DNA of 64,000 nt from Corynebacterium pseudokroppenstedtii (lineage in GTDB: Bacteria > Actinomycetota > Actinomycetes > Mycobacteriales > Mycobacteriaceae), in the NCBI RefSeq assembly GCF_019754945.1, contig NZ_JAEUWU010000004.1:62001-126000 (forward strand), written 5' to 3'. Each line of letters begins with the position of its first letter. Position 1 is the first letter of the stretch. The position numbers and the translations under genes were made by a program. Positions 54,604 through 63,789 of the stretch are shown here, in pieces. The notes under the pieces are model-generated. The model did no database searches. It had not been told where the DNA came from and saw only the letters and a list, made by a program, of their open reading frames with translations.

Positions 54604-54990
54604 GTGAACTTCGCAGACCATATGCCCCCGGACCCATTCGCGGGAGATCCCAATGATCCCGCCTCCTTCCTCGACCCCGATGAGCCTATGGAACCCCTTA
54701 CCGAAGAGGAAAAAGGCGAAGTCATTATCGAACTTCACCACGTCCGGGAGATGCAGCGTGTTCTCACCCCGCTCGGCATTCGCGGTGTGGAGATGCTGTG
54801 CGATGACTGCGAAGAGATGCACTACTACGACTGGGGGATCCTCATTAACAACCTGCTCGCGCTGTATAACCACGAGCAGCCGCCCATTCATGAACCGAGC
54901 GCCAACCCCAATCCCGACGAGTACGCCCCGTGGGATTACTGCCTCGGGTTCCTGGACGGGCTCAACCACGGCATCGCCGGGTACCGGTAG
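54604..54990 (+). CDS. DUF5319 family protein (mycobacterial Rv3412-like)
   Basis: The protein has 128 residues from a GTG. MPPDPFAGDPNDPASFLD, IRGVEMLCDDCEEMHYYDWG and PDEYAPWDYCLGFLDGLNHG match the conserved small actinobacterial protein found between guaB and rsdA/sigD. The CxxC plus HxxD pattern suggests metal binding. A TAGCCT -10-like element ends only 6 bases before the GTG, so the message may be leaderless. The function is unknown. Confidence 0.85.
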   Translation: MNFADHMPPDPFAGDPNDPASFLDPDEPMEPLTEEEKGEVIIELHHVREMQRVLTPLGIRGVEMLCDDCEEMHYYDWGILINNLLALYNHEQPPIHEPSANPNPDEYAPWDYCLGFLDGLNHGIAGYR

Positions 54991-55038
54991 GGGCGCGGCC
55001 GCACCGGGCCGCGCGTTGTCGCGGTGTCGCGCCGGCTT

Positions 55039-56148
55039 CTACTCCTCGGCGGAGGAGCTCGCGTCGCCAGACGACGGAGACTCAGTCACGTCGTCGCTCG
55101 AACCATCTGACGACGACGATCCACGCGATGAATTTCCGCTCCCGGAGTTCGAACCGCTGTTGCTGCCATTCGACCCGGGCACAGGAGCAGGCGTCACCGT
55201 TGTCGTCACGGTCACGGTAACCGTCGACGTTTCAGTGGTCGTCTTGGTGTCCTTGGTGTCGCGATCATTCGTGGTCGTCGGGTCCTTGCGCGGCTCAGCC
55301 TTCTTCGGCTCACCATTGCTCATCGTCTTCTCGATGGTGGTGGGTTTGCCGTCGGGACCCTTCACGACAGACTGATCGGTGACGGTAACCGTCGTCGTTG
55401 ATTCGTCTTTCTTCGAATCCTTCGAGCCGGAGTCCTTGGCCTTGTGGGCAACTTCGCGCGCCTTCTCCAGTAAAGCAGCAGCACCCTGGGTGTCCCCGGC
55501 CTCCTGCTTTTCGCGGGCCTGATCGAGCGTCGAGGCCAACTCAACCGCGGCAGCGTGATCGCCGAAGAACCGCTGGTTCAGCCCCCACAGAGGCGAACCC
55601 GGCGTCGAGGCGTGAATAACAGCTCCGCCACCAGCAAAAAGAACACAGGACGCAGCAGCGCCGCCGAGCGCGTACATCCACCGCGGAACCGGATTGTGGT
55701 TATCGCCATGACGCCACGAACGGTGACGTGGACGGCCTGAACGCGAACCCTTGGCAGCACCATCACCCGACGCGCCACGCTGACTCTTCCAGGCTGCGAA
55801 GTCATGCACCGTGGCGTCACCGTCGCTATCGCGAGCTGCGTCGTCACCGGATTGAGTGGTTTGTCCCTCCGCACTCACGGGGCGGAAGACAGTCGTCGGA
55901 GCATTAGCGACGGGGGAATCGTCCAGCGCCTCGTCGTCGGAGAAGCTGTCAAAGAAGCCTAGGTCGCTGAGCTGAGGTGTTGCCGGGATATCACGTTCCG
56001 CGTCCTGCCGAGCTTGGATGAACAGCTGACCGAGGTCATCGTCGGAGTCGGTACCCCGGGAGAGATTATCAAGGTAGCGGTCAACAGCAGCTAGGGATTC
56101 TGGATCGTGCTCAACCCCCTCACGATCCCAGTTATCAAAACCACTCAT
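55039..56148 (-). CDS. rsdA: Anti-sigma-D factor RsdA
   Basis: From the ATG at 56148 (AGGAG upstream) the protein has 369 residues. The cytoplasmic SigD-binding N-terminus includes SLAAVDRYLDNLSRGTDSDD, DLGQLFIQARQDAERDIPAT. A membrane span lies near 160-180 (WMYALGGAAASCVLFAGGGA). Outside follows a helical AAAVELASTLDQAREKQEAG section and a very long Thr/Val and then Ser/Gly-rich tail. It holds SigD at the membrane until regulated proteolysis releases it. It sits 168 bases after sigD in the same direction. Confidence 0.88.
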   Translation of the reverse strand: MSGFDNWDREGVEHDPESLAAVDRYLDNLSRGTDSDDDLGQLFIQARQDAERDIPATPQLSDLGFFDSFSDDEALDDSPVANAPTTVFRPVSAEGQTTQSGDDAARDSDGDATVHDFAAWKSQRGASGDGAAKGSRSGRPRHRSWRHGDNHNPVPRWMYALGGAAASCVLFAGGGAVIHASTPGSPLWGLNQRFFGDHAAAVELASTLDQAREKQEAGDTQGAAALLEKAREVAHKAKDSGSKDSKKDESTTTVTVTDQSVVKGPDGKPTTIEKTMSNGEPKKAEPRKDPTTTNDRDTKDTKTTTETSTVTVTVTTTVTPAPVPGSNGSNSGSNSGSGNSSRGSSSSDGSSDDVTESPSSGDASSSAEE

Positions 56149-56316
56149 CTGTTCGCTCCTGCTGTTCCATCCACACCAAAACCGGTTATTACTGTACGGC
56201 CCCGCCTGCGGGCGACACCGCACTACGTCCGTCGTCGGCAATAATCACCATCATGGGCACGGTGTTGCCGTCGCAGCGTATGTACTTCCTTTGTGAGTTG
56301 ACCCCCGTGATCACTG

Positions 56317-56928
56317 TCAGTCCTCTTTGGCCTTGTTGGCCAAGGCAATCGCCTCACCGTAGTCAGGCGACTCAGCCATTGCCTTTTTCAATTTAGCAAT
56401 CGCCCGGAACTGAGCTACTCGAACGGCATTCGGCGTGGAACCAATGATCTTGGCTGTTTCTTCCGAGGTATACCCTTCAAGAACTCGCAAAATAATGATC
56501 TCGCGGGGTCTCTCACCCAGTATGTCGAGCAAACGCAACAGTTTGTTACGGCCATCCGACTGAATAGCCAACTCTTCTGGACCCGCAACATCATGAATGG
56601 CTTCGGGGATCTCATCCGTCGGTTGACTGCGGTCCCTCCCCATCGAACGATAGCCATCTTTAACCTTGTGACTAGCGATTCCGTACACGTACGACATGAA
56701 CGGCGTCCCACGGTCAACAAAGCGATCTATCGACTTCAATACGGCCATGCAGATCTCTTGGGCCGTATCCTCCGGACCGGGGAAAGAATCATCTGACAGA
56801 CGATGCCGGCAGTACACCACCACTTTTGGGTGGATGTAATCCATGATTTTCTGCAAGGCATCCCGATCCCCGCGCGCAGCTGCGGCAACCAGGCCATTAA
56901 TGGCCCCATCGCTAGCTGCTGCAGACAT
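56317..56928 (-). CDS. sigD: ECF-type RNA polymerase sigma factor SigD
   Basis: The protein has 203 residues. Region 2 is seen in DALQKIMDYIHPKVVVYCRH, GPEDTAQEICMAVLKSIDRF, FMSYVYGIASHKVKDGYRSM; region 4 in LLDILGERPREIIILRVLEG, YTSEETAKIIGSTPNAVRVA. Gene order (guaB, DUF5319, rsdA, sigD, whiB) supports SigD. In C. glutamicum this factor controls cell-envelope genes (remembered). GAGGAAG stands before the ATG. RsdA is encoded downstream. Confidence 0.93.
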   Translation of the reverse strand: MSAAASDGAINGLVAAAARGDRDALQKIMDYIHPKVVVYCRHRLSDDSFPGPEDTAQEICMAVLKSIDRFVDRGTPFMSYVYGIASHKVKDGYRSMGRDRSQPTDEIPEAIHDVAGPEELAIQSDGRNKLLRLLDILGERPREIIILRVLEGYTSEETAKIIGSTPNAVRVAQFRAIAKLKKAMAESPDYGEAIALANKAKED

Positions 56929-57698
56929 TAACTTCCTCTTCTTTCACTGTCGACGACGGCTCGTCGGCGCCGTCACCACCGACGAGAACACACCCAATCG
57001 CATTCCCGGGCACTGAACCGCGATTTCTCTTGCCTCATTCTGACGTGAAGATCAGAAAAAGACAATTTTATTTGCGTCGATGAATATATAAGCAAACAAA
57101 GAGCCTGGTCGGCGGTGTTTTCGCTTATTGAAAATGGACAATTCATGACGACGATGTGTCGTAAAAAATATCACGGCGATTCCATAGAAGGCGGATGAGC
57201 ACTATAGAACCTGAGAAACCAGAGTACATGACCGCGCCTACAACCGTCCGCCACTCAAAACTACAACAAAACAAAGAAAATAATTCTATGTATTAAATGC
57301 ACAGAATTGGCGATTATTTACCCCCTCAGTAAGGGGGGTACCCGTCCGTCGCAGAGGCGGTTTTTGCCTATCGCCCATCGAACCGCGTTCTTAGTGGACG
57401 ATCATCCGACGAGCCGTTGATTGGAACTATCCCCAACAAGTCTCTACGTAGAACGCTCACGATTGCTCAACAAGAGGCAGGCCACGTACAACCAGATACG
57501 TCAATTACTTTTGCAACCTAAAAGTCGTGTTCTCGTTACGTTCCGTTCACCAACGCGGTCTTGACTGAAGAATGGGCAACCACCCGCCCCCCGTAGATGA
57601 AGAGGTACCGCTCCCGCACCCGATAGAAACCCAAACAAACATGAGCGTCACCACACATCTGCATACCACGACCCACACCACACCCGACGGAGGAGAAC
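56929..57698. other. Long intergenic region between sigD and the whiB gene
   Basis: No gene is seen in 770 bases. TACCCCC (57319-57325) and GGGGGTA (57334-57340) with a short loop form a strong GC hairpin in an otherwise AT-rich tract. The tract 57040-57310 is AT-rich and may hold sigD promoters; the last 150 bases form the whiB leader. Long leaders are common for whiB genes. Confidence 0.5.
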
Positions 57699-57986
57699 AT
57701 GCTCCCTCAGATCCACAACCTACCGACCCCAACCACACAGTCGTGGGAATGGCAAAGGCATGGATCATGCCGAGACACCGACGCATCCCTGTTCTTTCAC
57801 CCGGAAGGCGAACGGGGACGCGCCCGTGCAGCCCGCGAACATGCTGCAAAATCAGTATGCGCAACGTGCCCAGTTATTAACCAATGCAGAGAGCACGCAC
57901 TCTCCGTGGGTGAGACCTACGGCATTTGGGGTGGCCTGAGCGAAAGCGAGCGCGACGCCATAACACGAACACACGCCCGCGTTTAA
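57699..57986 (+). CDS. whcB: WhiB family iron-sulfur regulator (WhcB/WhiB3-like)
   Basis: The protein has 95 residues; GGAGG precedes the ATG. The four cluster cysteines are Cys24, Cys54, Cys57 and Cys63 (GSCRD, SVCATCPVINQC). The WhiB turn motif is GIWGGLSE. WhiB proteins bind a redox-sensitive 4Fe-4S cluster and sigma-A. Position next to sigD matches whcB of C. glutamicum and whiB3 of mycobacteria. It overlaps the convergent FUSC gene by four bases at the stop. Confidence 0.9.
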   Translation: MLPQIHNLPTPTTQSWEWQRHGSCRDTDASLFFHPEGERGRARAAREHAAKSVCATCPVINQCREHALSVGETYGIWGGLSESERDAITRTHARV

Positions 57987-59212
57987 CCTTCCCAAATCTG
58001 TAGGTTAGAGCCGTCGCCTTTCTTGTCTTCCGGCCGCAACACAACCACAGCCGATTCACGCGACAAGCCACACACTTGGAGCAGATCCACGATGATGGAT
58101 CTCGCCTGTGCCATCACAACAATGCCTGAAACACCGGATTTCTCACCATGATCTCCGGACGTCACCGCCGCTGTATTCTTCAGTTGCTCAATCACAGCGG
58201 GTAAGCGCTGAGCCTCGTGAATCTTCCCCGATTTCCCCTGCTCAGCGAAGATAGATTCTAATTCCTGACAGGCATGTGCCAACGCATCCAAAATAACTGG
58301 AATACGCTCATCAACATCTTTCTGGTCCGAAATGATCGTCGCGGCCCGGCGCGCTAGAACACGAGAATTGCGCATCGTATTGTCCACGGGCGACAAAATC
58401 TGACTCATCTTCCGCATATCACGACGCGCACCCCAATAGAATGGGGACAGTGCAGCGACCTCCGTACCGCCCTGTACAGCGGCAATCATGGCATTAATCC
58501 GCGCCTGAGTTCCTCGGGCAGATACCAACGCGTCGGAGACCACTCCCACGTCGTTGCTCCTCAGTCCGCGCGACACAGTGCGAAGAACATGCCCCGCATG
58601 GCCAATGACTCGGCTTACTTCGCGGCGCGCAGGACGGACGGCGCTATTAGGCACCAAGGCGATCACCATAATCCCAATGAGACCGCCGACCAGGGCATCG
58701 ATCATTCGGGTGATGCCGCCCATTGTCCCCGGAGGCATAATCGTCGCTACCAAAACAGCCGAGCACGTTGCCTGGATAGGAGCCAGTGGGGACTTATCGA
58801 GGAATAACGCGGCCGCCAGGGCGCAGGCCACGGTGACGGCGATCTGCCAGGATCCCGTCCCAATTCGGGAGATGATAATGTCTCCGATTCCAATCCCTAA
58901 GGCCACTCCCACAACAAGTTCGACCGACCGGCGCAACCGGCCAACGCTACTTGTACCCAGCGCGATCACCGACGCCATGGGAGCGAAGAACGGCTGAGGG
59001 TGACCGATTACATGGTGCGCAAACCAAAATGCAATCCCGGCGGCAACGGAGCCCTGGATCACTATCATTTTGCCGTCGCTAAGCCGCTCTACGCCGTGGA
59101 AATGATTCACACATAAGAAAATACGGCACGACGAGAAAAGCCGTGCATGGTGAGGGGAATTTGGCCATAGCAAACGGAATTGGACACCAATGTTAGCTAC
59201 GCCACTACCCAT
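57983..59212 (-). CDS. FUSC family (aromatic acid exporter-like) membrane protein
   Basis: The protein has up to 409 residues. Six membrane spans lie between residues 55 and 190 (GSVAAGIAFWFAHHVIGHPQ, FAPMASVIALGTSSVGRLRR, PIQATCSAVLVATIMPPGTM). A helical cytoplasmic part follows. The pattern G-x6-G-x5-R-R after the fourth span is typical of FUSC proteins, which export small acids or sit in envelope biogenesis. The true start may be the later ATG of the KMIVIQGSVAAG segment, because the first 48 residues are not family-like. Confidence 0.8.
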   Translation of the reverse strand: MGSGVANIGVQFRLLWPNSPHHARLFSSCRIFLCVNHFHGVERLSDGKMIVIQGSVAAGIAFWFAHHVIGHPQPFFAPMASVIALGTSSVGRLRRSVELVVGVALGIGIGDIIISRIGTGSWQIAVTVACALAAALFLDKSPLAPIQATCSAVLVATIMPPGTMGGITRMIDALVGGLIGIMVIALVPNSAVRPARREVSRVIGHAGHVLRTVSRGLRSNDVGVVSDALVSARGTQARINAMIAAVQGGTEVAALSPFYWGARRDMRKMSQILSPVDNTMRNSRVLARRAATIISDQKDVDERIPVILDALAHACQELESIFAEQGKSGKIHEAQRLPAVIEQLKNTAAVTSGDHGEKSGVSGIVVMAQARSIIVDLLQVCGLSRESAVVVLRPEDKKGDGSNLQIWEG

Positions 59213-59353
59213 AGCAACTCGCCGCCCCTATCCCGTACACCACGTCCTTTACCGCTCATGACCTGCATCGTGAGGCCGCATTGAGGAATTTCACAGCAAA
59301 TTCGCGGTTTCGGAGTCAAAAGGAAGGATCCGTACCAAGTATGCTGTGGGATC

Positions 59354-60280
59354 ATGAGTGCACTGACCGCTGTCGACCTCACTGTTCTTGCCCAAGCGTT
59401 TTCCATGGGTGGCACAGGGGTAAAAACATTCGCTTCCGCCGCTCTCGCTCACGGCACAGACATGCTTGCCGACGTCGCCACGTCCGCACGAGCAACACTA
59501 GCGGCCTCTGCTGATCTGGTGCCACAGTTGCGCACCAGTATCCTCGCTCAGGCGAGCGAAACGGTGACAGCAGCTCCGAAACTGTTGGATCCGATGTACT
59601 GGCTGGGGGCCGATAGTCCGTTCGGGCACCTCATCCTCCCCGGCCTGGGGCTCATCATTTTCATCGAAACCGGGCTTGGGTTCCCCCTCCTCCCCGGCGA
59701 TTCCCTGCTGTTCACCGCAGGCATGCTAGCTAACCAACACAATGGATTCGCACCCGTGTGGCAGGTGCTGTTGGTCTCCATCGTCTGCGCTATCGCAGGT
59801 GACCAGTCCTCCTACTGGATTGGTAGGAAGCTCGGAGATCGTATCAGACAACGCCCCGATGGGCGTATCTTCAAGAAGGCCTATATCACTGAAGGCGAAG
59901 CGTTCTTTAGGAAATGGGGGGCGCTGGCTGTGATTTTGTGCCGGTTCGTCCCCATCGTCCGCACCTATGCTCCTATGACTATCGGCATGGCGCGCATGAA
60001 TTACGCCCGCTTCTTGCTTTTCGACATCTGTGGCGGTTTCCTGTGGGCCGGTGGCGTCACACTCCTCGGCGTGTGGCTAGGGAGCTTCACCTTCGTGCGC
60101 GAGAATATCGAGCTCATCTTCCTAGCGATCGTGTTCATTTCTATCCTGCCGGGGATTATCGGTGCGATTAAGAAATCACGTGCGTCGAAGGGAGCTGCCG
60201 CAAGCGACGACTTTGCTGCTCCGCTGGCTGCGCGCGATGCCAAGGAGACGCTGCACGAGCGCGAGGCTAGTGAGTCATAG
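59354..60280 (+). CDS. DedA (SNARE-associated/VTT) family membrane protein
   Basis: The protein has 308 residues. The VTT domain covers about 80-270: IFIETGLGFPLLPGDSLLFT, GDQSSYWIGRKLGDRIRQRP, EGEAFFRKWGALAVILCRFV, PIVRTYAPMTIGMARMNYAR and DICGGFLWAGGVTLLG. DedA proteins move lipids across the membrane, in some cases undecaprenyl phosphate. The N-terminal 80 Ala-rich residues are extra to the family. The Glu/Asp and Arg residues needed for activity are present. Confidence 0.88.
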   Translation: MSALTAVDLTVLAQAFSMGGTGVKTFASAALAHGTDMLADVATSARATLAASADLVPQLRTSILAQASETVTAAPKLLDPMYWLGADSPFGHLILPGLGLIIFIETGLGFPLLPGDSLLFTAGMLANQHNGFAPVWQVLLVSIVCAIAGDQSSYWIGRKLGDRIRQRPDGRIFKKAYITEGEAFFRKWGALAVILCRFVPIVRTYAPMTIGMARMNYARFLLFDICGGFLWAGGVTLLGVWLGSFTFVRENIELIFLAIVFISILPGIIGAIKKSRASKGAAASDDFAAPLAARDAKETLHEREASES

Positions 60281-60710
60281 GGGCGGGGTTATAAAAGCCA
60301 GGTCGTGAAAACGCATGGCGCGAGATCATTCCGACCGGCGCTCTCTGCCGCCAAAGTCACAAAAGCTCGAGTTAAGCCTTGGAGTTTTGCATCTTTGGCA
60401 TGATCTACGGCCCTCAGTGACGCTCAGTGGGAGTTCGTAAGTGGCAAAAACTTACAAAGTGACAAATACATTTGTAGTTTATAAATACCCTCTGAATTGC
60501 TTTTTATAGTTTCCAACCCGCGGAACTGTCACTTAAACTGTCAAAAATGTCACTTTTTATCAGCTTAAGTGTAGCTTTGTGCACGTTTTAGTGGGATTTT
60601 GTGTAACTTTTCTCGAGTGACGACAAGCGAAAAGCATTCCCACGCCTGGGACGACTCAGAAATGACAGTCTGAAAGCACACCCATATTGTGAAGAAGAGG
60701 TTATACGACA
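60281..60710. other. AT-rich border region with short repeats
   Basis: No gene is recognised between dedA and the first restriction-modification fragment. TGTCACTT or its complement occurs three times (60457-60464, 60527-60534, 60548-60555) and ACAAAT-AC-ATTTGT forms a 14-base palindrome at 60462-60475. Composition drops to AT-rich, marking the start of foreign or decayed DNA. Confidence 0.5.
60457..60555. repeat. Three copies of an 8-mer, TGTCACTT, in inverted and direct order
   Basis: Copy one is on the minus strand; copies two and three are direct, with starts 21 bases apart, two helical turns. Such spacing is usual for paired operators. It would lie upstream of the decayed restriction-modification gene. 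Confidence 0.4.
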
Positions 60711-61290
60711 GAAGCTGATCGCCACGGGCTCAATATCTTCTTTGCCAGGCTACTCTTTTGTTACTTCGCGGAAAACACAGATCTCTTCCCCGAGGGGCGT
60801 TTACCAAGGCCATTGCGTCCTACACACATGACGATGGTTTCGACGCAGCGCCTGTCATCACAGACATCTTCGCAGCCCTGGATCTGTCCGATAAATCCTA
60901 TCTACCTGAGTATCTCCGGGTATTCCCCTATGTGAATGGCCACCTTTTTGGTCGAATTCCCCATACCAGATCCCAAAGGTCGATCGAAAGTCCAGGGATT
61001 TCCTGGTCGACCTGAGCACTTGATCTGGAAGAATGTCAATCCTGACATTTTCGGTTCCATATTCAAGGCTGTGGTAGAAGCAGGATCACGCACTGAATTG
61101 GGACACCACTACATCTCGGTGCCAAATATTTTGAAGACTATATAGTCGCCATTTCTCGACGAACTCGAGGAGCACTTCGACGCCACCTACGTCTCAATAT
61201 CCCGGCTCGAGAAACTCCTAGCTCGCATCACAGGCATCAAGCGCTTTGGAACTCTCGTGTCACGACGGATACAAAGGCGCTCGAACATAA
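60711..61290 (+). pseudogene. MmeI-like type IIG restriction-modification enzyme, frameshifted remnant
   Basis: Pieces in three frames add up to one protein segment. HGLNIFFARLLFCYFAENTD is in the first frame. After a slip near 60790-60800 comes FTKAIASYTHDDGFDAAPVI and EYLRVFPYVNGHLF. After another near 60950 come VEFPIPD and VNPDIFGSIFKAVVEAGSRT with ELGHHYISVPNILKTI. A stop at 61143-61145 is followed by SPFLDELEEHF and LEKLLARITGIKRFG. The order RLLFCxFAE, FPYVNGxLF, INPDIFGSIFQ, HYTSVPNILK is that of MmeI-class enzymes just before their methyltransferase motif, which is lost here. Both ends are missing. Confidence 0.75.
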
Positions 61291-61322
61291 GTTAGCGGCT
61301 TGATTGGTCAAACAGTAAGGAA

Positions 61323-62030
61323 GTGGTTCATTTGCCTTTACCACCATTGATTCGCCGGCACGGAACACAAACAGTGACTGTTATCAGCAGTTCCTCGGGT
61401 ACCGATAGCCGCGCTGACTACGAGTCGGTCGTTCTCAACGATTCGGGTATCGAGAAAGCCTACTTCGGCACCGAAACCCCGGTCTACGAAGGGGATCGCA
61501 TCGAGTTTCCCGATCCACGCGGTGGGAAGTTCCATTACCTCGTTACCCGAATCATTGTTAACCATTTGCCTGGTGGCCCGTTTGCTGACCTGGCTTATAC
61601 CGAAGCACGCCTGGATAAAAAGGATCTTCCGCGTGTGGCACCTATTCGGCGCCTCACCCTTGAGAATCTTCACCCCCGCGTCATTGATTCAGCAGGAAAG
61701 CTCTTCGCGGACGGTCATTTCAGTAGGGCTGTAAATGAAGCATTCGTATCCATCGACGTTCGGGTCCGAGGTCTCCTAGGATCCGAGAATTCGGGTACGA
61801 AGTTGATGGACGAAGCTTTCGGTGGCAAAGACGCTAAAGTTTCAGTTGCGCGTCATGAAGGTCGATCCGGTATAGATGAGCAAGCCGGATTCCACGCACT
61901 TTTTCGCGGTGCAATGTTAGGTGTAAGAAACCCTGGATCACATGAGCTTGCCTCCGAACAGGATCCCCAGGAAGCACTCGAATATTTGGCGCTTGCCAGT
62001 TTGCTTCATCGAAGGCTCGACAGCATCTAA
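61323..62030 (+). CDS. TIGR02391 (Ymh-like) family protein
   Basis: The protein has 235 residues from a GTG with AAGGA close upstream. The first half is an unrecognised beta-rich domain (TQTVTVISSSSGTDSRADYE, FGTETPVYEGDRIEFPDPRG). The C-terminal half, LHPRVIDSAGKLFADGHFSR, AVNEAFVSIDVRVRGLL and FRGAMLGVRNPGSHE, matches the TIGR02391 family, found near phage and restriction genes. A conserved R-N-P-x-x-H motif recalls HEPN-type R-x4-H sites. It is the only undamaged gene in this decayed region. Function unknown; defence or prophage role inferred from context. Confidence 0.72.
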   Translation: MVHLPLPPLIRRHGTQTVTVISSSSGTDSRADYESVVLNDSGIEKAYFGTETPVYEGDRIEFPDPRGGKFHYLVTRIIVNHLPGGPFADLAYTEARLDKKDLPRVAPIRRLTLENLHPRVIDSAGKLFADGHFSRAVNEAFVSIDVRVRGLLGSENSGTKLMDEAFGGKDAKVSVARHEGRSGIDEQAGFHALFRGAMLGVRNPGSHELASEQDPQEALEYLALASLLHRRLDSI

Positions 62031-62308
62031 GATGGTTTGTTAGCGACTACCTGAGCACTGCTGTCGCGAGATTGAAAAGTGATGTTGCCGCGTCAGCGTC
62101 GACGGTCCCCTTTGTCGAGCAAAGCTACGCAGAGTTCTGGGCTGAGGATCAGTTGATCAATATCAGGGTTTGCGGTCTCCTTTCCTGTAATAGCGGTAGG
62201 CAGCCGCCCGGCTATGCTTGTTTTGTATTTCGGCGACCACGGCGGCCTGCTCAGCCACCATCGCCTGGTACTAAACGTCTTCTCTTAGGCTTGCTGGTTC
62301 TGAGCGAC

Positions 62309-62620
62309 TCATGTGCTGTGGGCCATCACTGGTTGAATCTTCTTGGCCACATCATTGATTTGAACGAGACGCCCGGCAGCTTCAACGTCCAGGTCACTCG
62401 TGTCGAACGCATCGGCGATGGGATGGCGGAACGCTACCCCACGTCCATACTGCTTGATGACATTAACTAGATCCTTACATCCCAAGTCGGTGGCCACATC
62501 ACAGCCACCGAAATAAACCCTGTCCTCATGCTCGGCAGTTCGGATAGTTCCAAAGACATCATTGGTGAATACCCGAATTCCCCAATAGCCATGACTGACT
62601 CCTTCTAAGAGCCTGGATTG
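62309..62620 (-). pseudogene. BRO-N type phage antirepressor, fragment
   Basis: The minus strand reads WGIRVFTNDVFGTIRTAEHE, then DRVYFGGCDVATDLGCKD and a diverged end with no C-terminal domain. I-R-x-F-x-N-x-x-F-G-x-I-R-T and F-x-G-x-D-V-A-x-x-L-G are the BRO-N signature of phage antirepressors. AGAAGGAG and an ATG lie upstream, but one base short at the C4 run 62580-62583 puts them out of frame. After about 90 residues a stop ends it. The following DNA to 62031 has no gene I recognise. Confidence 0.55.
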
Positions 62621-62754
62621 ACTTGAATTCCGGCAAGCCACAGGTGACCGCGTCGCGCCCTCACGCATATATCCCTGATCCCACGAGAATGCGGAACAAC
62701 GCGATCGAACCTACGTTGCTTAAACGCGCGCGGTATTGTAAATTGTCTAGTGAT

Positions 62755-62820
62755 AGATCTCCGGTCGGGCTCTTTCGCTTAGCGGGTAATGCACAAATGA
62801 CGGGGGCCTTTCGTTTTTGC
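62755..62820 (+). ncRNA. Candidate RNA upstream of the dead Abi gene
   Basis: TTGCTT (62716-62721 approximately) and TAAATT 17 bases later form a promoter-like pair. A GC-rich segment follows, ending GGGGGCC-TTTCG-TTTTT just before the GGAGG of the Abi gene. The layout equals that at 7432-7523, although the two sequences are not clearly alike. The stem is imperfect, as expected for a decayed locus. Confidence 0.28.
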
Positions 62821-62833
62821 GGAGGCATACCCG

Positions 62834-63750
62834 GTGCCGATAGATTGGCTCAGCTACGACCAACAAGTAGAACTGCTCCGCCAGCGCAGCATGCACATCG
62901 ATGACACTGCAGCTGCAGCCGAGTACCTCGCGAAGGTCAATTATTACCGCTTCTCCGGATACTTCCGGTACTGGCAGCATGACCCAGCACGGGGTGACAA
63001 CCAGTTCTTCGAGGGCACCTCATTCGAGACAATTCGTGCACTCTATGATGACGAGCAGGAGCTTGTGAGCGTCTATAATGAACTGCTGCACCCTCTTGAA
63101 CTTCTGCTACGAACCAGGTTTGCTTATTCCTTTGGTCGCCTTGTTGGGGTAACCGGGATGTTCGCACGTGGCGTAGGCTTTACCCAATCACCCCACCTGG
63201 ACGCTGAAAGTTTCGAAGAGCACGCGCTTTCCAACCTTGACCCCAGCAAAGAACCTTTCGTCGCTCACTACTGCGATGACATCAAGCAGGGACGTAGCTA
63301 CAAGCCTAAAGCCTATGACCGCATGCCGATTTGAGTTATCGTGGAAGCAAGCTCGTTTGGTAGCCTGTCTCGCCTCATTGAGGCTTCCAGTACCTTTGGT
63401 GTGTTAGACGACATCGCGGATTCAATGAATACTTCTCGCAAATTACTGCCGGCCAAGTCCAGTCATTCGTGTACTTGCGTAACCGGGTAGTTCATTGCAC
63501 TCAACTATGGAATCACCAGGTGCTCGATGTTCCCGGACTACAACCGAAAACCATGAGACGAATCAAACCGAGGTACCGAAACTTCTCGGATCACTCGATT
63601 TACATAATTCTTGTCGCGCTTGACGACGTAGCTATGCGTTCTGGAGTTTTGACCTCTTGGTTGGCAAACACCATCGAGATACTATTGAACAAGCATCCGT
63701 TGCTCGCGAAAGGAATCAACGCGCCGGAACGATACGACCAACGACGGTGA
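62834..63750 (+). pseudogene. Abi_2 / AbiF-like gene, inactivated by one stop and one frameshift
   Basis: GTG with GGAGG upstream opens MPIDWLSYDQQVELLRQRSM, then AAEYLAKVNYYRFSGYFRYW, VYNELLHPLELLLRTRFAYS and PFVAHYCDDI. A TGA at 63332-63334 replaces the Trp of the intact relative (PIW there, PI-stop here). The same frame continues VIVEASSFGSLSRLIEASST, then a one-base loss near 63450 shifts to VQSFVYLRNRVVHCTQLWNH. RNRVVH is the HEPN R-x4-H site. The protein would be of family length (about 305) if repaired. It is a diverged relative of the gene at 6494-7414. Confidence 0.85.
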
Positions 63751-63789
63751 CCTGACCGACCCGGAGGAAAACAATCACAACTAACCTCG

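Noticed and set aside
62072..62470. 132-residue open frame on the plus strand
   Set aside because: It lies opposite the BRO-type fragment, has odd composition and no family likeness.
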